Below, in pieces: positions 16,355 through 25,708 of a stretch of DNA of 64,000 nt. Both the position numbers and the translations under genes were made by a program. Source of the stretch: Paenibacillus terrae. GTDB lineage: Bacteria > Bacillota > Bacilli > Paenibacillales > Paenibacillaceae. Under the pieces are notes generated by a model that saw nothing but the letters and a program-made list of their open reading frames with translations, was not told the origin of the DNA and did no database searches. Positions within the stretch are counted from its first letter, which is position 1. Each line of letters begins with the position of its first letter. The stretch lies in assembly GCF_005217525.1 (NCBI RefSeq), contig NZ_PNXQ01000016.1:31350-95349 (forward strand), given 5' to 3'.

Positions 16355-17359
16355 ATGCTAACAACGAATCTAAGAAAATGGACGGGACTTGGTGTATGTC
16401 TGATCCTATTGGCAGGGTCTTTGTTTCTTGGCTTGCTACTGGGCAGAACGCTGATTCCTCCGGAATTTATGATATCTTCCCTCCTGCATTATGATGCTCA
16501 AAATGTAGAGCATGTGCTGATACATACCGAACGTTTGCCGCGCACGGTCATTGCTGCTGTTGTAGGCGCGAGCTTGGCGATGGCAGGAGCCTTCATGCAG
16601 GCACTTACCCGCAACCCGCTGGCTTCGCCCAGTACGTTCGGTATCAATGCGGGTGCTTTGTTCTTCGTCTCTATCGCAGCGGTCGTGTTTTCGGTCGAGT
16701 CCATGATGTCTCTGATGGGCTTTGCCTTGATCGGCGCAGGACTGGCGGCTATTCTGGTGTACGTCATCGGTTCATTAGGCAGGGATGGTTTGACACCGAT
16801 CAAAATTGTGCTGTCAGGCTCAGCCATTCACGCTTTGTTCATGTCGATGATCCAGATTATTTTGGTGATGAATGAAACGGGGATGCAAAATGTACTGTTC
16901 TGGATGGCAGGCTCTGTCAGCGGACGTTCATTGGAGATGCTACAGCCATTATTTCCTTTTATGCTGGTAGCGGCTATCTCAGCCATATGTATGGGCAGAG
17001 CGGTGAACCTGCTTGTGACCGGGGAAGATGTGGCGAAGGGACTGGGACAAAATACCCTATGGGTAAAATGCGCGATGGGCGTGATTATTGTGGTGCTGGC
17101 TGGTTGCTCTGTCGCCATTGCGGGCGCCATTGGCTTCGTTGGCCTGATCATTCCGCATGTGGCGCGTGCCTTGGTTGGTGCGGATTACCGCTGGATAACC
17201 CCTTTTTCGGCGGTACTGGGTGCTTTGCTATTGGTGTCGGCGGATACCGCAGCCAGAATGCTGATTTCGCCGCAGGAAATTCCGATTGGCGTCATTACAG
17301 CTTTAATCGGGGTTCCCTTTTTCGTTTACATTGCCCGTAAAGGGGTGGCGTGGAAATGA
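16355..17359 (+). CDS. FecCD-family siderophore permease subunit 1
   Basis: This 334-residue permease has about nine to ten membrane segments and the family motifs RLPRTVIAAVVGASLAMAGA, QALTRNPLASPSTFGINAGA and, near the end, AGAIGFVGLIIPHVAR. It forms the channel with the next gene, moving ferric siderophore into the cytoplasm. It overlaps the second permease by 4 nt. The closest types I recall are YfiZ/SirB. The spacing from the binding protein is 113 nt, with the attenuator in between. Confidence 0.88.
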   Translation: MLTTNLRKWTGLGVCLILLAGSLFLGLLLGRTLIPPEFMISSLLHYDAQNVEHVLIHTERLPRTVIAAVVGASLAMAGAFMQALTRNPLASPSTFGINAGALFFVSIAAVVFSVESMMSLMGFALIGAGLAAILVYVIGSLGRDGLTPIKIVLSGSAIHALFMSMIQIILVMNETGMQNVLFWMAGSVSGRSLEMLQPLFPFMLVAAISAICMGRAVNLLVTGEDVAKGLGQNTLWVKCAMGVIIVVLAGCSVAIAGAIGFVGLIIPHVARALVGADYRWITPFSAVLGALLLVSADTAARMLISPQEIPIGVITALIGVPFFVYIARKGVAWK

Positions 17360-18447
17360 AGCGTGTGATTTTGAAGCATGGGACTGGCAGAGACGACATG
17401 AATGCGAAGCGTTATGTGACGCTGCGCAGCAGAAGCGGCAGGTTTCATATCCAACTGGAAAAGAAAGCACTATGGATGATGTGTGGACTGGCCTTGGCGC
17501 TACTGATCATTGGCGTGATTAGTGTAGGCTGGGGGGATACGTATGTGCACCCTTGGGAAGTGCTTCGAGCGATATGGGGGCGTGGCTCAGGCGATTATGA
17601 TTTTATTCTGTACAGGCTGCGGTTTCCGCGAGCGCTTACGGGAGTGCTGGTTGGAGCAGCTTTGGGCATCGCAGGGGCGGTGCTTCAGGGCATTATCCGC
17701 AATCCGTTGGCATCCCCGGACATTCTCGGGATTACGGGCGGCGCATCCGTAGCGGCAGTTACGTTCATTGCTTACGGGGGAGCTGTTTTGAGCATTCAGT
17801 GGCTGCCTGTGGCGGCTGTTGCCGGAGCGCTGGTCGTATCGCTGCTTGTGTATACATTGGCCTGGAAGGATGGTGTGACACCAATCCGACTGGTGCTGGT
17901 GGGGATTGGTTTGGCTTCTGCTATGAGCTCGATTACGACGCTGCTGCTGGTCATGAGCTCGTCCTTTACAGCCGGCAAGGCTTATATTTGGCTGACGGGC
18001 AGCGTGTATGGAGCATCGTGGAATAACGTATATACGATGCTGATCGCTATTGTGATTTGCACACCTCTGGTTCTCTACTTTTCCCGCAGCCTCAACACAC
18101 AGGAGTTGGGGGATGATGTGGCTACCGGCTTGGGGGTGGAGGTACAGCGGCATCGTGTGATGTTGCTGCTGCTCAGTGTGATCCTTGCTGGAACTGCGGT
18201 AGCAGTTGCGGGAGCGATTGGTTTCGTGGGTTTAATCGCGCCGCATATTGCGCGCCGATTGGTAGGCCGATCCATGGGCAGCCTGACGCTGGTGTCGGCG
18301 CTGGTGGGTGGATTGCTGGTGTATCTCGCCGATTTGCTGGCCCGTACGGTTTTTTATCCGATTGATATTCCCGCAGGTATTTTTACAGCAGGGGTGGGTG
18401 CACCGTTTTTCCTGTATTTGCTACTCCAGCGCCGAAATCAGTATTAA
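17356..18447 (+). CDS. FecCD-family siderophore permease subunit 2
   Basis: This 363-residue permease shows RLRFPRALTGVLVGAALGIAGA, IRNPLASPDILGITGGA and AGAIGFVGLIAPHIARRLVG. I chose ATG 17356 (the ATGA overlap with the previous stop), not the GTG two codons earlier. The N-terminus is about 30 residues longer than in most family members and is basic, so a start at ATG 17398 is possible. It pairs with the previous permease and the ATPase that follows. Confidence 0.88.
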   Translation: MKRVILKHGTGRDDMNAKRYVTLRSRSGRFHIQLEKKALWMMCGLALALLIIGVISVGWGDTYVHPWEVLRAIWGRGSGDYDFILYRLRFPRALTGVLVGAALGIAGAVLQGIIRNPLASPDILGITGGASVAAVTFIAYGGAVLSIQWLPVAAVAGALVVSLLVYTLAWKDGVTPIRLVLVGIGLASAMSSITTLLLVMSSSFTAGKAYIWLTGSVYGASWNNVYTMLIAIVICTPLVLYFSRSLNTQELGDDVATGLGVEVQRHRVMLLLLSVILAGTAVAVAGAIGFVGLIAPHIARRLVGRSMGSLTLVSALVGGLLVYLADLLARTVFYPIDIPAGIFTAGVGAPFFLYLLLQRRNQY

Positions 18448-18564
18448 AGCCGAGCTGGGATTTTTTTGAACACTTATTTGAACATTTATATGGGTGGTTC
18501 ATCTTTTTTAAATGGAATATACAAGATCTTAAGTTCGCAGTTTATAAAAGGGGAGGGAAGCTGC

Positions 18565-19380
18565 ATGGGTTTAGAGGTAAAGAACCTGATGATTAACTAC
18601 GGGACAGACCCGGTTATTCAAGAGCTGGACCTGCAAATTCCGGAGGGAAAGATTACGGTGCTGGTAGGCAGCAATGGCTGTGGAAAATCGACGATTTTGC
18701 GTGCCATGGCGCGGCTATTGAAGCCTGCGGCGGGGGCGGTACTGCTGGATGGACAGGCTATTGCCCAGTTACCCTCCAAGCAGATTGCCAAAAGGCTATC
18801 CATTTTGCCGCAGGGACCGTCAGCGCCGGAAGGACTGACCGTGTATCAGTTGGTCAAGCAGGGTAGATATCCGCATCAGAGCTGGCTGAAGCAGTGGTCC
18901 GCAGAGGATGAAGCACAGGTGCAAAACGCGCTGCAAGCGACGCAATTGGAGGCTTTTGCGAATCGTCCGGTAGATTCCTTATCTGGCGGGCAGCGCCAGC
19001 GTGCGTGGATTTCCATGACTTTGGCGCAGGGGACAGATATGATCCTGCTGGATGAGCCAACGACCTATTTGGACATGACGCATCAAATTGAGATTTTGGA
19101 CCTGCTGTTTGATTTGAATGAACGAGAAGGGCGAACCATTGTCATGGTGCTGCATGATCTGAATCTGGCTTGCCGCTATGCGCACCATATGGTTGCTGTA
19201 TACGATAAACGTATTTACGTGCAGGGAAAGCCGGAAGAAATCATGACGGCAGAGACGGTGGAAAAGGTATTCCAACTGCGCTGCCAAGTCATTCCTGATC
19301 CCTTGTACGGAACACCGATGTTTATTCCTCATGGAAAGGGGAGGAAAATGGATGCCGTACGCCAAAGGATCTTCGTTTGA
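18565..19380 (+). CDS. Siderophore ABC transporter ATPase (FecE/YusV type)
   Basis: This 271-residue ATPase has Walker A GSNGCGKST (about residue 37), the ABC signature LSGGQRQRAW (about 137), Walker B MILLDEPTTYLDM and the switch His in VLHDLNLA. It energises the FecCD pair. I chose ATG 18565 with GGGGAGGGAAG just upstream; the longer frame to 18466 lacks a site. Its end overlaps the reductase gene by 29 nt. The final residues (IPHGKGRKMDAVRQRIFV) are read in the overlap. Confidence 0.88.
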   Translation: MGLEVKNLMINYGTDPVIQELDLQIPEGKITVLVGSNGCGKSTILRAMARLLKPAAGAVLLDGQAIAQLPSKQIAKRLSILPQGPSAPEGLTVYQLVKQGRYPHQSWLKQWSAEDEAQVQNALQATQLEAFANRPVDSLSGGQRQRAWISMTLAQGTDMILLDEPTTYLDMTHQIEILDLLFDLNEREGRTIVMVLHDLNLACRYAHHMVAVYDKRIYVQGKPEEIMTAETVEKVFQLRCQVIPDPLYGTPMFIPHGKGRKMDAVRQRIFV

Positions 19381-20218
19381 GCCTGCAGAATGGTCGTATC
19401 TGACGGAAAAATTGCGAATAAGCAGCAGCGGAGAGCAAGCTCCAACCGGACGTTATGATCTACCTGCAGCTGATTTGCTGGAAGCAACTCCATGTGCTAT
19501 GTATCTGGATCGGCTGGCAGGGCTGCATGATTTTTCTTCACGCAAGGTGACGGCCTCTGTTTTGGCGAAGCGGTACGGTTTTTTGATCGTGTCCCCGGTA
19601 CTGTATGCCATGTCGGTGTATAACAAGATGCTGGAAGTCGGGATTGCTGAATGTGCAATTCAATCTGCTTTTGTCAAGGATACCTGGCTCCCAAGGTTGC
19701 ATTTGAACAGACTGCTGGTTACGGAATGTGACATCGGAAAGAAGGGTGAGGATGGGGGAGGCATCAGTCTGGAGCAGCGTCATGCTTGGCGTGATCACGT
19801 CATTCAGCATGTATTTGCAGAGCATTTGGCTCTGGTGTGGCGATCTGTATCCGCTGTTGCTTCCATTTCAAGAACGGTATTATGGGAAAACACCGCCATC
19901 TATGTCTATGCGCTATATGAAAACCGCATCCGTCAGGAGCTAAAGAGCGAGGATCGGCTACGAATGGAGGAGGATTTTAAATATCTGACCTGTGAAGCTC
20001 CGGCTCACTTGTTTGGTGAACGGCAAAATCCACTGGCCCGGTATTTCGGCTCTCCCCGTTCAGAGAGAGCGGCGGTACCTGTAACGGCATCTGTATCCAT
20101 CGCACCCACTGCGGCCGTGAAAGCTGTACGTGTTCGCAAAACCTGCTGCTATTTTTACCAGATGAAGGAAAAGGGCAGCTATTGCCCTACCTGTCCGAAG
20201 ATACATTGTACGAGCTAA
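19352..20218 (+). CDS. FhuF-type ferric siderophore reductase
   Basis: This 288-residue protein starts at ATG 19352 with GGGGAGG at the right distance. Its C-terminus has the FhuF signature CC (TCCYFY) followed by CPTCPK, a CC-x10-C-x2-C motif that holds a [2Fe-2S] cluster. FhuF-like proteins reduce Fe(III) in imported ferric siderophores so that iron is released. Gene order (ATPase then reductase, overlapping) supports release of iron from the siderophore carried by this transporter. The N-terminal half is poorly conserved, as usual for the family. Confidence 0.8.
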   Translation: MPYAKGSSFEPAEWSYLTEKLRISSSGEQAPTGRYDLPAADLLEATPCAMYLDRLAGLHDFSSRKVTASVLAKRYGFLIVSPVLYAMSVYNKMLEVGIAECAIQSAFVKDTWLPRLHLNRLLVTECDIGKKGEDGGGISLEQRHAWRDHVIQHVFAEHLALVWRSVSAVASISRTVLWENTAIYVYALYENRIRQELKSEDRLRMEEDFKYLTCEAPAHLFGERQNPLARYFGSPRSERAAVPVTASVSIAPTAAVKAVRVRKTCCYFYQMKEKGSYCPTCPKIHCTS

Positions 20219-20338
20219 ATAAAAGCTACGATGCTTGGGCTACAGTGAACTGAAACTTTGCCTAAGCGGCCATTTCGCCTGCTTTGATTTCTATATGCTA
20301 ATGTGAGTTGGGTTATATCACGAAAGGAGCTGGTTTGT

Positions 20339-20971
20339 ATGTTTCGCATTCAACCTCGGGTTCAGGGGATAACGACGGAACTGCTGGAGCTTTATCAGCA
20401 TGTAAGTGCTTCTACCCTTGGGCATTTCACGGATTTTGGATGTATGCAGGCAGTACAGCCGTTGTTTCGTCCCATTCGATTGCTGGGAAATGCAGTTACG
20501 GTGAGGCTTCCCCATATGGACTCCACCGCTGTACGTCATGCGCTGGAATTGGCACAAGCGGGTGATGTGCTTGTCGTCGATATGTCAGGTGATGATGCCA
20601 GAGCCTGCTGGGGAGAATTCAGAGCTTATGTGGCGATGAAAAAACAACTGGCTGGAGTGATTGTTTCCGGTTGCGTCACAGATGTGGGGGTCTTGAACCA
20701 GCTACAATTCCCCATTTTTTCCAAAGGAATTAGCGCCTTGACTACACGTACACTGGAACTGGAGGGAGAGGTGAATACCCCGATTAGCCTATTTGGGGTC
20801 AGCGTACATCCAGGTGATCTCATTTTGGGTGATGACGATGGTGTATTTGTAGTAAAGCCAGGGGAAGCATGGGAACTGGGGGAAAAAGCTTTGGAAAAGC
20901 AGCGCAAGGAGGAGCTTACGCGCAAGCAGTTCGGATACGATCAGCTTTTGAATGCCCGGCTGGAAAGGTAG
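20339..20971 (+). CDS. RraA-like family protein
   Basis: This 210-residue protein of the RraA / 4-hydroxy-4-methyl-2-oxoglutarate aldolase fold starts at ATG 20339 behind GAAAGGAGC. It contains AGDVLVVDMSGDDARACWGE and AGVIVSGCVTDVGVL. In the family the latter is usually GxxRD, where Arg binds the pyruvyl carboxylate and Asp helps hold the metal. Here the Arg is Thr (CVTD) while the Asp is kept. The reaction is therefore uncertain: it may have a different substrate or no aldolase activity. It follows the iron operon by 120 nt, with no obvious functional link. Confidence 0.7.
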   Translation: MFRIQPRVQGITTELLELYQHVSASTLGHFTDFGCMQAVQPLFRPIRLLGNAVTVRLPHMDSTAVRHALELAQAGDVLVVDMSGDDARACWGEFRAYVAMKKQLAGVIVSGCVTDVGVLNQLQFPIFSKGISALTTRTLELEGEVNTPISLFGVSVHPGDLILGDDDGVFVVKPGEAWELGEKALEKQRKEELTRKQFGYDQLLNARLER

Positions 20972-21111
20972 ACATTGCACGAGCGTCAGGTGTTAGGTAT
21001 AGTGTGGATAAAGATTTTGCACGCAGGGGAACTTTTTCGTTTTCATAGGAGAACCAGGAAGTATTGTCAATCTCATCGTATGTCATCTGAGAGAGAGCAG
21101 GAGGGAAAACG

Positions 21112-22122
21112 ATGAACCATCAGCAATTGGATGAATTTCTCAGAAGTCTGGACGCTGTTGAGCAAATACAGATTCGCACCGGGAAAAATGTGAACGATTT
21201 AGAACACTTAGGGTTTCATATTACGGAAAGCGAAATAGGGCATGAGATTCTTCGAATGCAAGGCAAGTATTTTTTTGATAGCGGGTCCATTTATATGAGC
21301 AAGCACCATCGGTTTGCGGACATGCCCTCACACAATCATGATTTTATTGAAATGAATTATATGTATTCCGGGGAATGCACACAGGTTATTGATGGTAGGG
21401 AAATCAGGCTGGAGCAGGGGCAGATATGTATTTTGGATACGAATGTTCCGCACAGCATTTATGCGCTTGGGGAAAATGATATATTGGTTAATTTGATTAT
21501 GAAAATGGAAACGTTCTCAACCACTTTTTTTGGAGGTTTTAGCAATACGGGTATTGTGGCTGATTTTCTGGCTAACGCGGTATCCCGGGACAGAAGGCAT
21601 AACCGTTATATTTTATTTCATTCCCAGCAGTATGAGAATGTACAGTATATTTTTAAAAATATGCTGTGTGAATTTCTATCCCCCCAGGATTATGCTCAAC
21701 AAATGCTAAGTCATTATGTGCCTTTGCTGCTTACCGAACTGATGCGGGTATATCAACTGGATATGAATTTTGAGCTGGATCATAAGCCGGGTAAAGCGAG
21801 CATTATTGATATTTTGCAATACATTGAGCAGCATTACCGCGACTGTACGCTACCCCAATTGGGGGCGACGTTTAATTTTAATCCTAATTATCTGGGGAAT
21901 TTACTTAAAGAGCAGACAGGCAAAACCTTTCGGGAGCTTGTCCAAACTCAACGTATGCAGCACGCGGAGACACTGCTTCGCCATACAAACCACAGTATCA
22001 GCGAAATAGCGTACAAGGTGGGATATGAAAGCCTGGGATTTTTTTATCGGAAGTTTAAGGAGTATTCGGGACATACCCCCAGTCAATATCGCGAGTATCA
22101 AGGGCGGGTGGATGATGTTTGA
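21112..22122 (+). CDS. AraC-family regulator with cupin sensor domain, candidate rhamnose regulator
   Basis: This 336-residue protein has a cupin-like N-terminal domain (HHRFADMPSHNHDFIEMNYMYSG, EIRLEQGQICILDTNVPHS) that would bind a small ligand such as a sugar. Two C-terminal HTH motifs lie at about residues 235-330 (LGATFNFNPNYLGNLLKEQTG, ISEIAYKVGYESLGFFYRKFKEYSG). It starts with ATG behind GGAGGGAAAACG. It converges on the rhamnosidase gene, and the rhamnose promoter region carries a direct repeat of the type AraC proteins bind, so a RhaS-like activator role is a reasonable guess but unproven. Confidence 0.75.
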   Translation: MNHQQLDEFLRSLDAVEQIQIRTGKNVNDLEHLGFHITESEIGHEILRMQGKYFFDSGSIYMSKHHRFADMPSHNHDFIEMNYMYSGECTQVIDGREIRLEQGQICILDTNVPHSIYALGENDILVNLIMKMETFSTTFFGGFSNTGIVADFLANAVSRDRRHNRYILFHSQQYENVQYIFKNMLCEFLSPQDYAQQMLSHYVPLLLTELMRVYQLDMNFELDHKPGKASIIDILQYIEQHYRDCTLPQLGATFNFNPNYLGNLLKEQTGKTFRELVQTQRMQHAETLLRHTNHSISEIAYKVGYESLGFFYRKFKEYSGHTPSQYREYQGRVDDV

Positions 22123-22302
22123 CATTGACAGCAAGACTCGAATGAGAGAAAAAGTGCACCAGAGCCCTGATACGGTCAAACAAAAGCTTGATTATGAACC
22201 AGATGAGAGCCATTGAGCTAATTACAACATCCCATATATGATCATCCAGCGCGTCTGCGGTCGTATGAGCTGCTTGCTCAAGTGATGCGAACAGTCACAT
22301 AG

Positions 22303-22352
22303 TAAGGTCGTGCCGGAAGAGGTTCTCTTAACCCGATCCTGGCACGGCCTTA
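22303..22352. terminator. Hairpin between convergent genes
   Basis: TAAGGTCGTGCCGG (22303-22316) pairs with CCTGGCACGGCCTTA (22338-22352) with one or two mismatches. No good T tract follows on either strand, so it is a weak or factor-assisted terminator between the AraC and rhamnosidase genes. Confidence 0.55.
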
Positions 22353-22358
22353 TGGCAT

Positions 22359-23939
22359 TTAAAGCTTATACTTGCGAATCAAATAGGTTGGGGTACAGCT
22401 CCACGCGTGACAGTAGCTGTTGATTAAATAACTGCCGTAGGGTGAAAAGGATTTATTATGAGGATCGTACAATTCCCAGAACGTGTCCGCTCCATCCCTC
22501 AGCATACCTCCCCAGTAGGATTTGAGGTGTTTTACGGCCCCGTCCCGGTCTCCAGTAATCAGCAAAGCTTCGACCAAATAGTGATGCATATACGGTGTCG
22601 TCAGGCCAATATCCGGTTGCTCGGACAGCAGTCGTTGCATAAGAGCTGCATTTTGCTCTGCATCCAGCACTTCTGCCAAAGCCATCCAGATTTGTCCGGC
22701 CCACGAAATTTGGAGGTTGGGACCGCTGACGAAGAAGCCTTGTTCTTCATCCCATAGTTGGGCAAGCGTTGCGGTCGTAACGTCCTCCAGCCGCTGGTTA
22801 AGGAACGGAAGCTTGTCGGGATCAACCTGTTCAGCTAATCGAATGGTTCGTTTTAACGTATAAATGAGTATCGCTTGTGAAGGGGCTTGCTTATCCAATT
22901 CTTCCTGCCAATCGATAAAAGACCACCATTCGTCACTGTGTGGTGGAAGATGCTGCTCATTCAGACGCTCCAGAGCCAGTTCCACCTGTCGGTACGCGGT
23001 CGGCCACAGCTCCTGCAAAGTGCCACTGTCCTGAGTCGCCTCATAGTAATCGTACAAGGAGACTGTAAATAGCAGGGAATAATCGAACAAGTACGTATCG
23101 TCCGGTATGAGTGTGGGAGTGATAAACAGATTCGCTGCGACTTGACCTTGATGATTCGGTACCCCCGCAAATAAATACAAGCAATGCTTGACGAGATCAT
23201 TATTGCCGAAGGTTTCGTAATTAGCCAGCGCTTGAAGGCGCAAATCACCTAGCCACAGCCGTCGATCCCGTTTGGGGCCATCCTCGAACACTTCCTGCAT
23301 ACAGTTTTGCAAGGTTCGGATGCTGACTTGATCAATGTCCTGCAAGAGTGGGTCAGGATGCTCCAATGGGACTATACGCGAAGCGTCACCAGAGGTAACG
23401 GTCTGGATCTGGATGTTATCGAAGGCTACCCGATATTTCTGAGAGGTATCTATAATTTCAAATTTAACATATCGGAAGCTGTAGCGGCGCGGCAACCGAA
23501 TGACGTCAGGCAGTACATCGACATATAGCGTTTCCTGCTGTAGCCATGAACTGCTGATCCAGCCTGTATAATTGGCGAAAGGTTCACCGACTTCAACCGG
23601 CATTTCGCCAAAGGTCAGCTTGAGATGCAGCGGCGCGTCTGGGGGACTGCCCACAGGGCTAACAGAGAAGGAGAGGTACCCCACCTGATGCATGCCAAAG
23701 TCAAGAATGAACTCATCCCCCTTGCCATAATGCTGCTCCGAAGAACTAACGGCAGAGTGAAGCGGAAGTGCTAACCAGCCATGCATCGCGTTCGTATCCT
23801 GCAATACCTCAACCATTTGTTGTGGTTGGACGGTAGAAGTATTTAAATGTGGCTTCAGATCAGTGGCCTTATGGATGAAGGTTTCGTTACGCACAATTGT
23901 AGTTGTGGAAGTTTGAGGAACAGGGATTGAATTTGACAT
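22359..23939 (-). CDS. GH78-like alpha-L-rhamnosidase
   Basis: This 526-residue protein has an N-terminal beta-sandwich half and an (alpha/alpha)6-barrel half typical of bacterial alpha-L-rhamnosidases. The barrel begins near FEDGPKRDRRLWLGDLRLQA, the segment where GH78 enzymes carry their general acid region, and ends HAWSCTPTYLI. It is shorter than many GH78 proteins (about 900 residues) and has no signal peptide, so it probably acts on imported rhamnosides. I chose ATG 23939 behind AAAGGAGG; the longer frame reads into the symporter gene. It is co-transcribed downstream of the symporter. Confidence 0.7.
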   Translation of the reverse strand: MSNSIPVPQTSTTTIVRNETFIHKATDLKPHLNTSTVQPQQMVEVLQDTNAMHGWLALPLHSAVSSSEQHYGKGDEFILDFGMHQVGYLSFSVSPVGSPPDAPLHLKLTFGEMPVEVGEPFANYTGWISSSWLQQETLYVDVLPDVIRLPRRYSFRYVKFEIIDTSQKYRVAFDNIQIQTVTSGDASRIVPLEHPDPLLQDIDQVSIRTLQNCMQEVFEDGPKRDRRLWLGDLRLQALANYETFGNNDLVKHCLYLFAGVPNHQGQVAANLFITPTLIPDDTYLFDYSLLFTVSLYDYYEATQDSGTLQELWPTAYRQVELALERLNEQHLPPHSDEWWSFIDWQEELDKQAPSQAILIYTLKRTIRLAEQVDPDKLPFLNQRLEDVTTATLAQLWDEEQGFFVSGPNLQISWAGQIWMALAEVLDAEQNAALMQRLLSEQPDIGLTTPYMHHYLVEALLITGDRDGAVKHLKSYWGGMLRDGADTFWELYDPHNKSFSPYGSYLINSYCHAWSCTPTYLIRKYKL

Positions 23940-23961
23940 GGTTATGCCTCCTTTAAAATAA

Positions 23962-25365
23962 TTAAACGGAATGTGGGAATGGTTTATTTCCAGCCGCCAG
24001 TGTTGTTTCATCTAAAGAATCATCCGGCTCCGGATTCCGCTCCTGAAGTTCGGCGCGAATCTGCGGGAAAATGTGATCCAGACGATAAAAGAACATCATC
24101 ATAATCGAAATAACAGTGAGAATCATCGGAATGATGAGATAATTAAGCTGAATGGCAAACAGCCCTGAGGCACTTTGAGTCTGGTTGGGAATATAATGTC
24201 CCCAAGTCAAAAATACGCCGGATAGAGCGCCAGCCAGCGCCATAGCTACCTTTCCGATAAAACCATTAATAGAAGAAATAAAGCCACCTGCGCTAATGCC
24301 GGATTTCCATTCTCCATAGTCAACCGGGTCTGCCTGCATAGAAAAATATATAGGCATTCGGACACCGTTGCCCAATCCTGCAATGACTGCACCCGCAATC
24401 AATCCAAAGACGTTGGTACCGGAAATGAGCATCATCAATAGTCCTGCAAGATTGATAACGCTCCCAATTTGAAACAACTTTCGTTTGTACATATGACGTG
24501 CCAGCAGCGGGGCGATAAAAGTTCCAATAATCGGAATTAATGAACCAATCCCTGCAATCAGACCGATCAGATCTGGGCGATTCACATAATACGTAAAATA
24601 ATAAATCAGGCTGCCTTGATGAAAAAACATGCCTCCAAACATAAAGATAATGTTGGCTGCGAAGATGTACCAGGGCTTATTCCCTTTGAGCGCCGAAAAG
24701 GTTTGGGTAACCGTCACTTTTTCCTGCTGGAGTTTTACCTTTTCCTCTACATTTTTGAAGGTTACAAAAAACATCATCATACCGACGACCGAAAAGATAA
24801 CCATGGTCCAAAAGAAGCCCTGCGCCTGTGAGCCGTTACCCAGCATTTTGACAAGGGGCATAGTCAAAACGCTGACCGCCGTAGCTCCAATAAAGGAGAA
24901 AATAATACGGATGGTTGCCAGCATCGTGCGTTCCTGTCCATCACGGGTCAAGCTTGGCAAAATGGAGGCCATCGGAATATTTACCATCGTATAGGCAAGC
25001 GATAACCCCATATATGTGATATAAGCGTAGATTAATTTGCCCACAGGACCGATATCCGGTACATAAAAGGTCAGGATACCCAAAAGACCGAATGGAATTG
25101 CACCAAACAGAAAGTATGGCCGCGATTTGCCCCAGCGTGTACGCGTTTTGTCAATGATGATCCCCATGACCGCATCCGCGACACCGTCCACAATACGAGT
25201 AACTAGCAGCAGCGCACTGACCGCAAGCACCTCTAATCCCATGACATCCGTATAAAAAAACATTAAATATAGCGTGATCATTTGCCAAATCAAGTTACAC
25301 GCAAAATCGGCAACTCCGTAACCAAGACGTTGTTTCCAGATGCCTGTCTTTGTAACCATACTCAT
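23962..25365 (-). CDS. GPH-family sugar/rhamnoside:cation symporter
   Basis: This 467-residue MFS protein of the glycoside-pentoside-hexuronide type has about 12 membrane segments. It shows the early RLGYGVADFACNLIWQMITLY, a DKTRTRWGKSRPYFLFG loop (typical for GPH carriers) and a charged C-terminal tail. It starts at ATG 25365 behind GGAGGGATG and lies 22 nt upstream of the rhamnosidase, so it probably imports rhamnose or a rhamnoside for that enzyme. The divergent promoter region also serves the catabolic genes. Confidence 0.75.
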   Translation of the reverse strand: MSMVTKTGIWKQRLGYGVADFACNLIWQMITLYLMFFYTDVMGLEVLAVSALLLVTRIVDGVADAVMGIIIDKTRTRWGKSRPYFLFGAIPFGLLGILTFYVPDIGPVGKLIYAYITYMGLSLAYTMVNIPMASILPSLTRDGQERTMLATIRIIFSFIGATAVSVLTMPLVKMLGNGSQAQGFFWTMVIFSVVGMMMFFVTFKNVEEKVKLQQEKVTVTQTFSALKGNKPWYIFAANIIFMFGGMFFHQGSLIYYFTYYVNRPDLIGLIAGIGSLIPIIGTFIAPLLARHMYKRKLFQIGSVINLAGLLMMLISGTNVFGLIAGAVIAGLGNGVRMPIYFSMQADPVDYGEWKSGISAGGFISSINGFIGKVAMALAGALSGVFLTWGHYIPNQTQSASGLFAIQLNYLIIPMILTVISIMMMFFYRLDHIFPQIRAELQERNPEPDDSLDETTLAAGNKPFPHSV

Positions 25366-25498
25366 CCCTCCGTAGATCCCTATGACGCCGATACGGCATG
25401 ATAGAGGATAAAATTCAGTAGCTCATCTTTCTTGAAGATGTGTGTCATGTTGTAAGTTGAATGAGGCGGCTCCGGATTGCCTTCCAAACTTACATTTA

Positions 25499-25561
25499 TT
25501 AAAGCGCTTTCTTTTTCATATGGCAATTATCGTTTTACAGATCAATGTATCCGTTTTACAG
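25499..25561 (+). promoter_or_regulatory. CRE-like site and 21-bp-spaced direct repeat in the divergent rha control region
   Basis: TTAAAGCGCTTTCT (25499-25512) resembles a CcpA catabolite-response element. CGTTTTACAG occurs exactly twice, at 25531-25540 and 25552-25561, a 21-bp period (two helical turns), the usual layout for an AraC-type activator. No strong -35 is seen before rhaEW, which fits activator dependence; a possible -10 (TATAGT) is at 25631-25636. The rest of 25366-25708 is AT-rich. Confidence 0.6.
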
Positions 25562-25708
25562 GTTATTCAAAATTAAAATTTATTTTTGATTATTTTTGTA
25601 TTATGTATTTTCAAAATAAAACAAAAGTGTTATAGTCTCCGTAAACCAATTATACTCACATTAATAAATCGATTCAAAAATAAAAATGAACTTGGAGGTC
25701 TTTTTCCT

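Noticed and set aside
22025..22216. Short ORFs after the AraC gene
   Set aside because: One is an out-of-frame shadow of the AraC 3' end, the other (from 22115) has no site and no recognisable composition.
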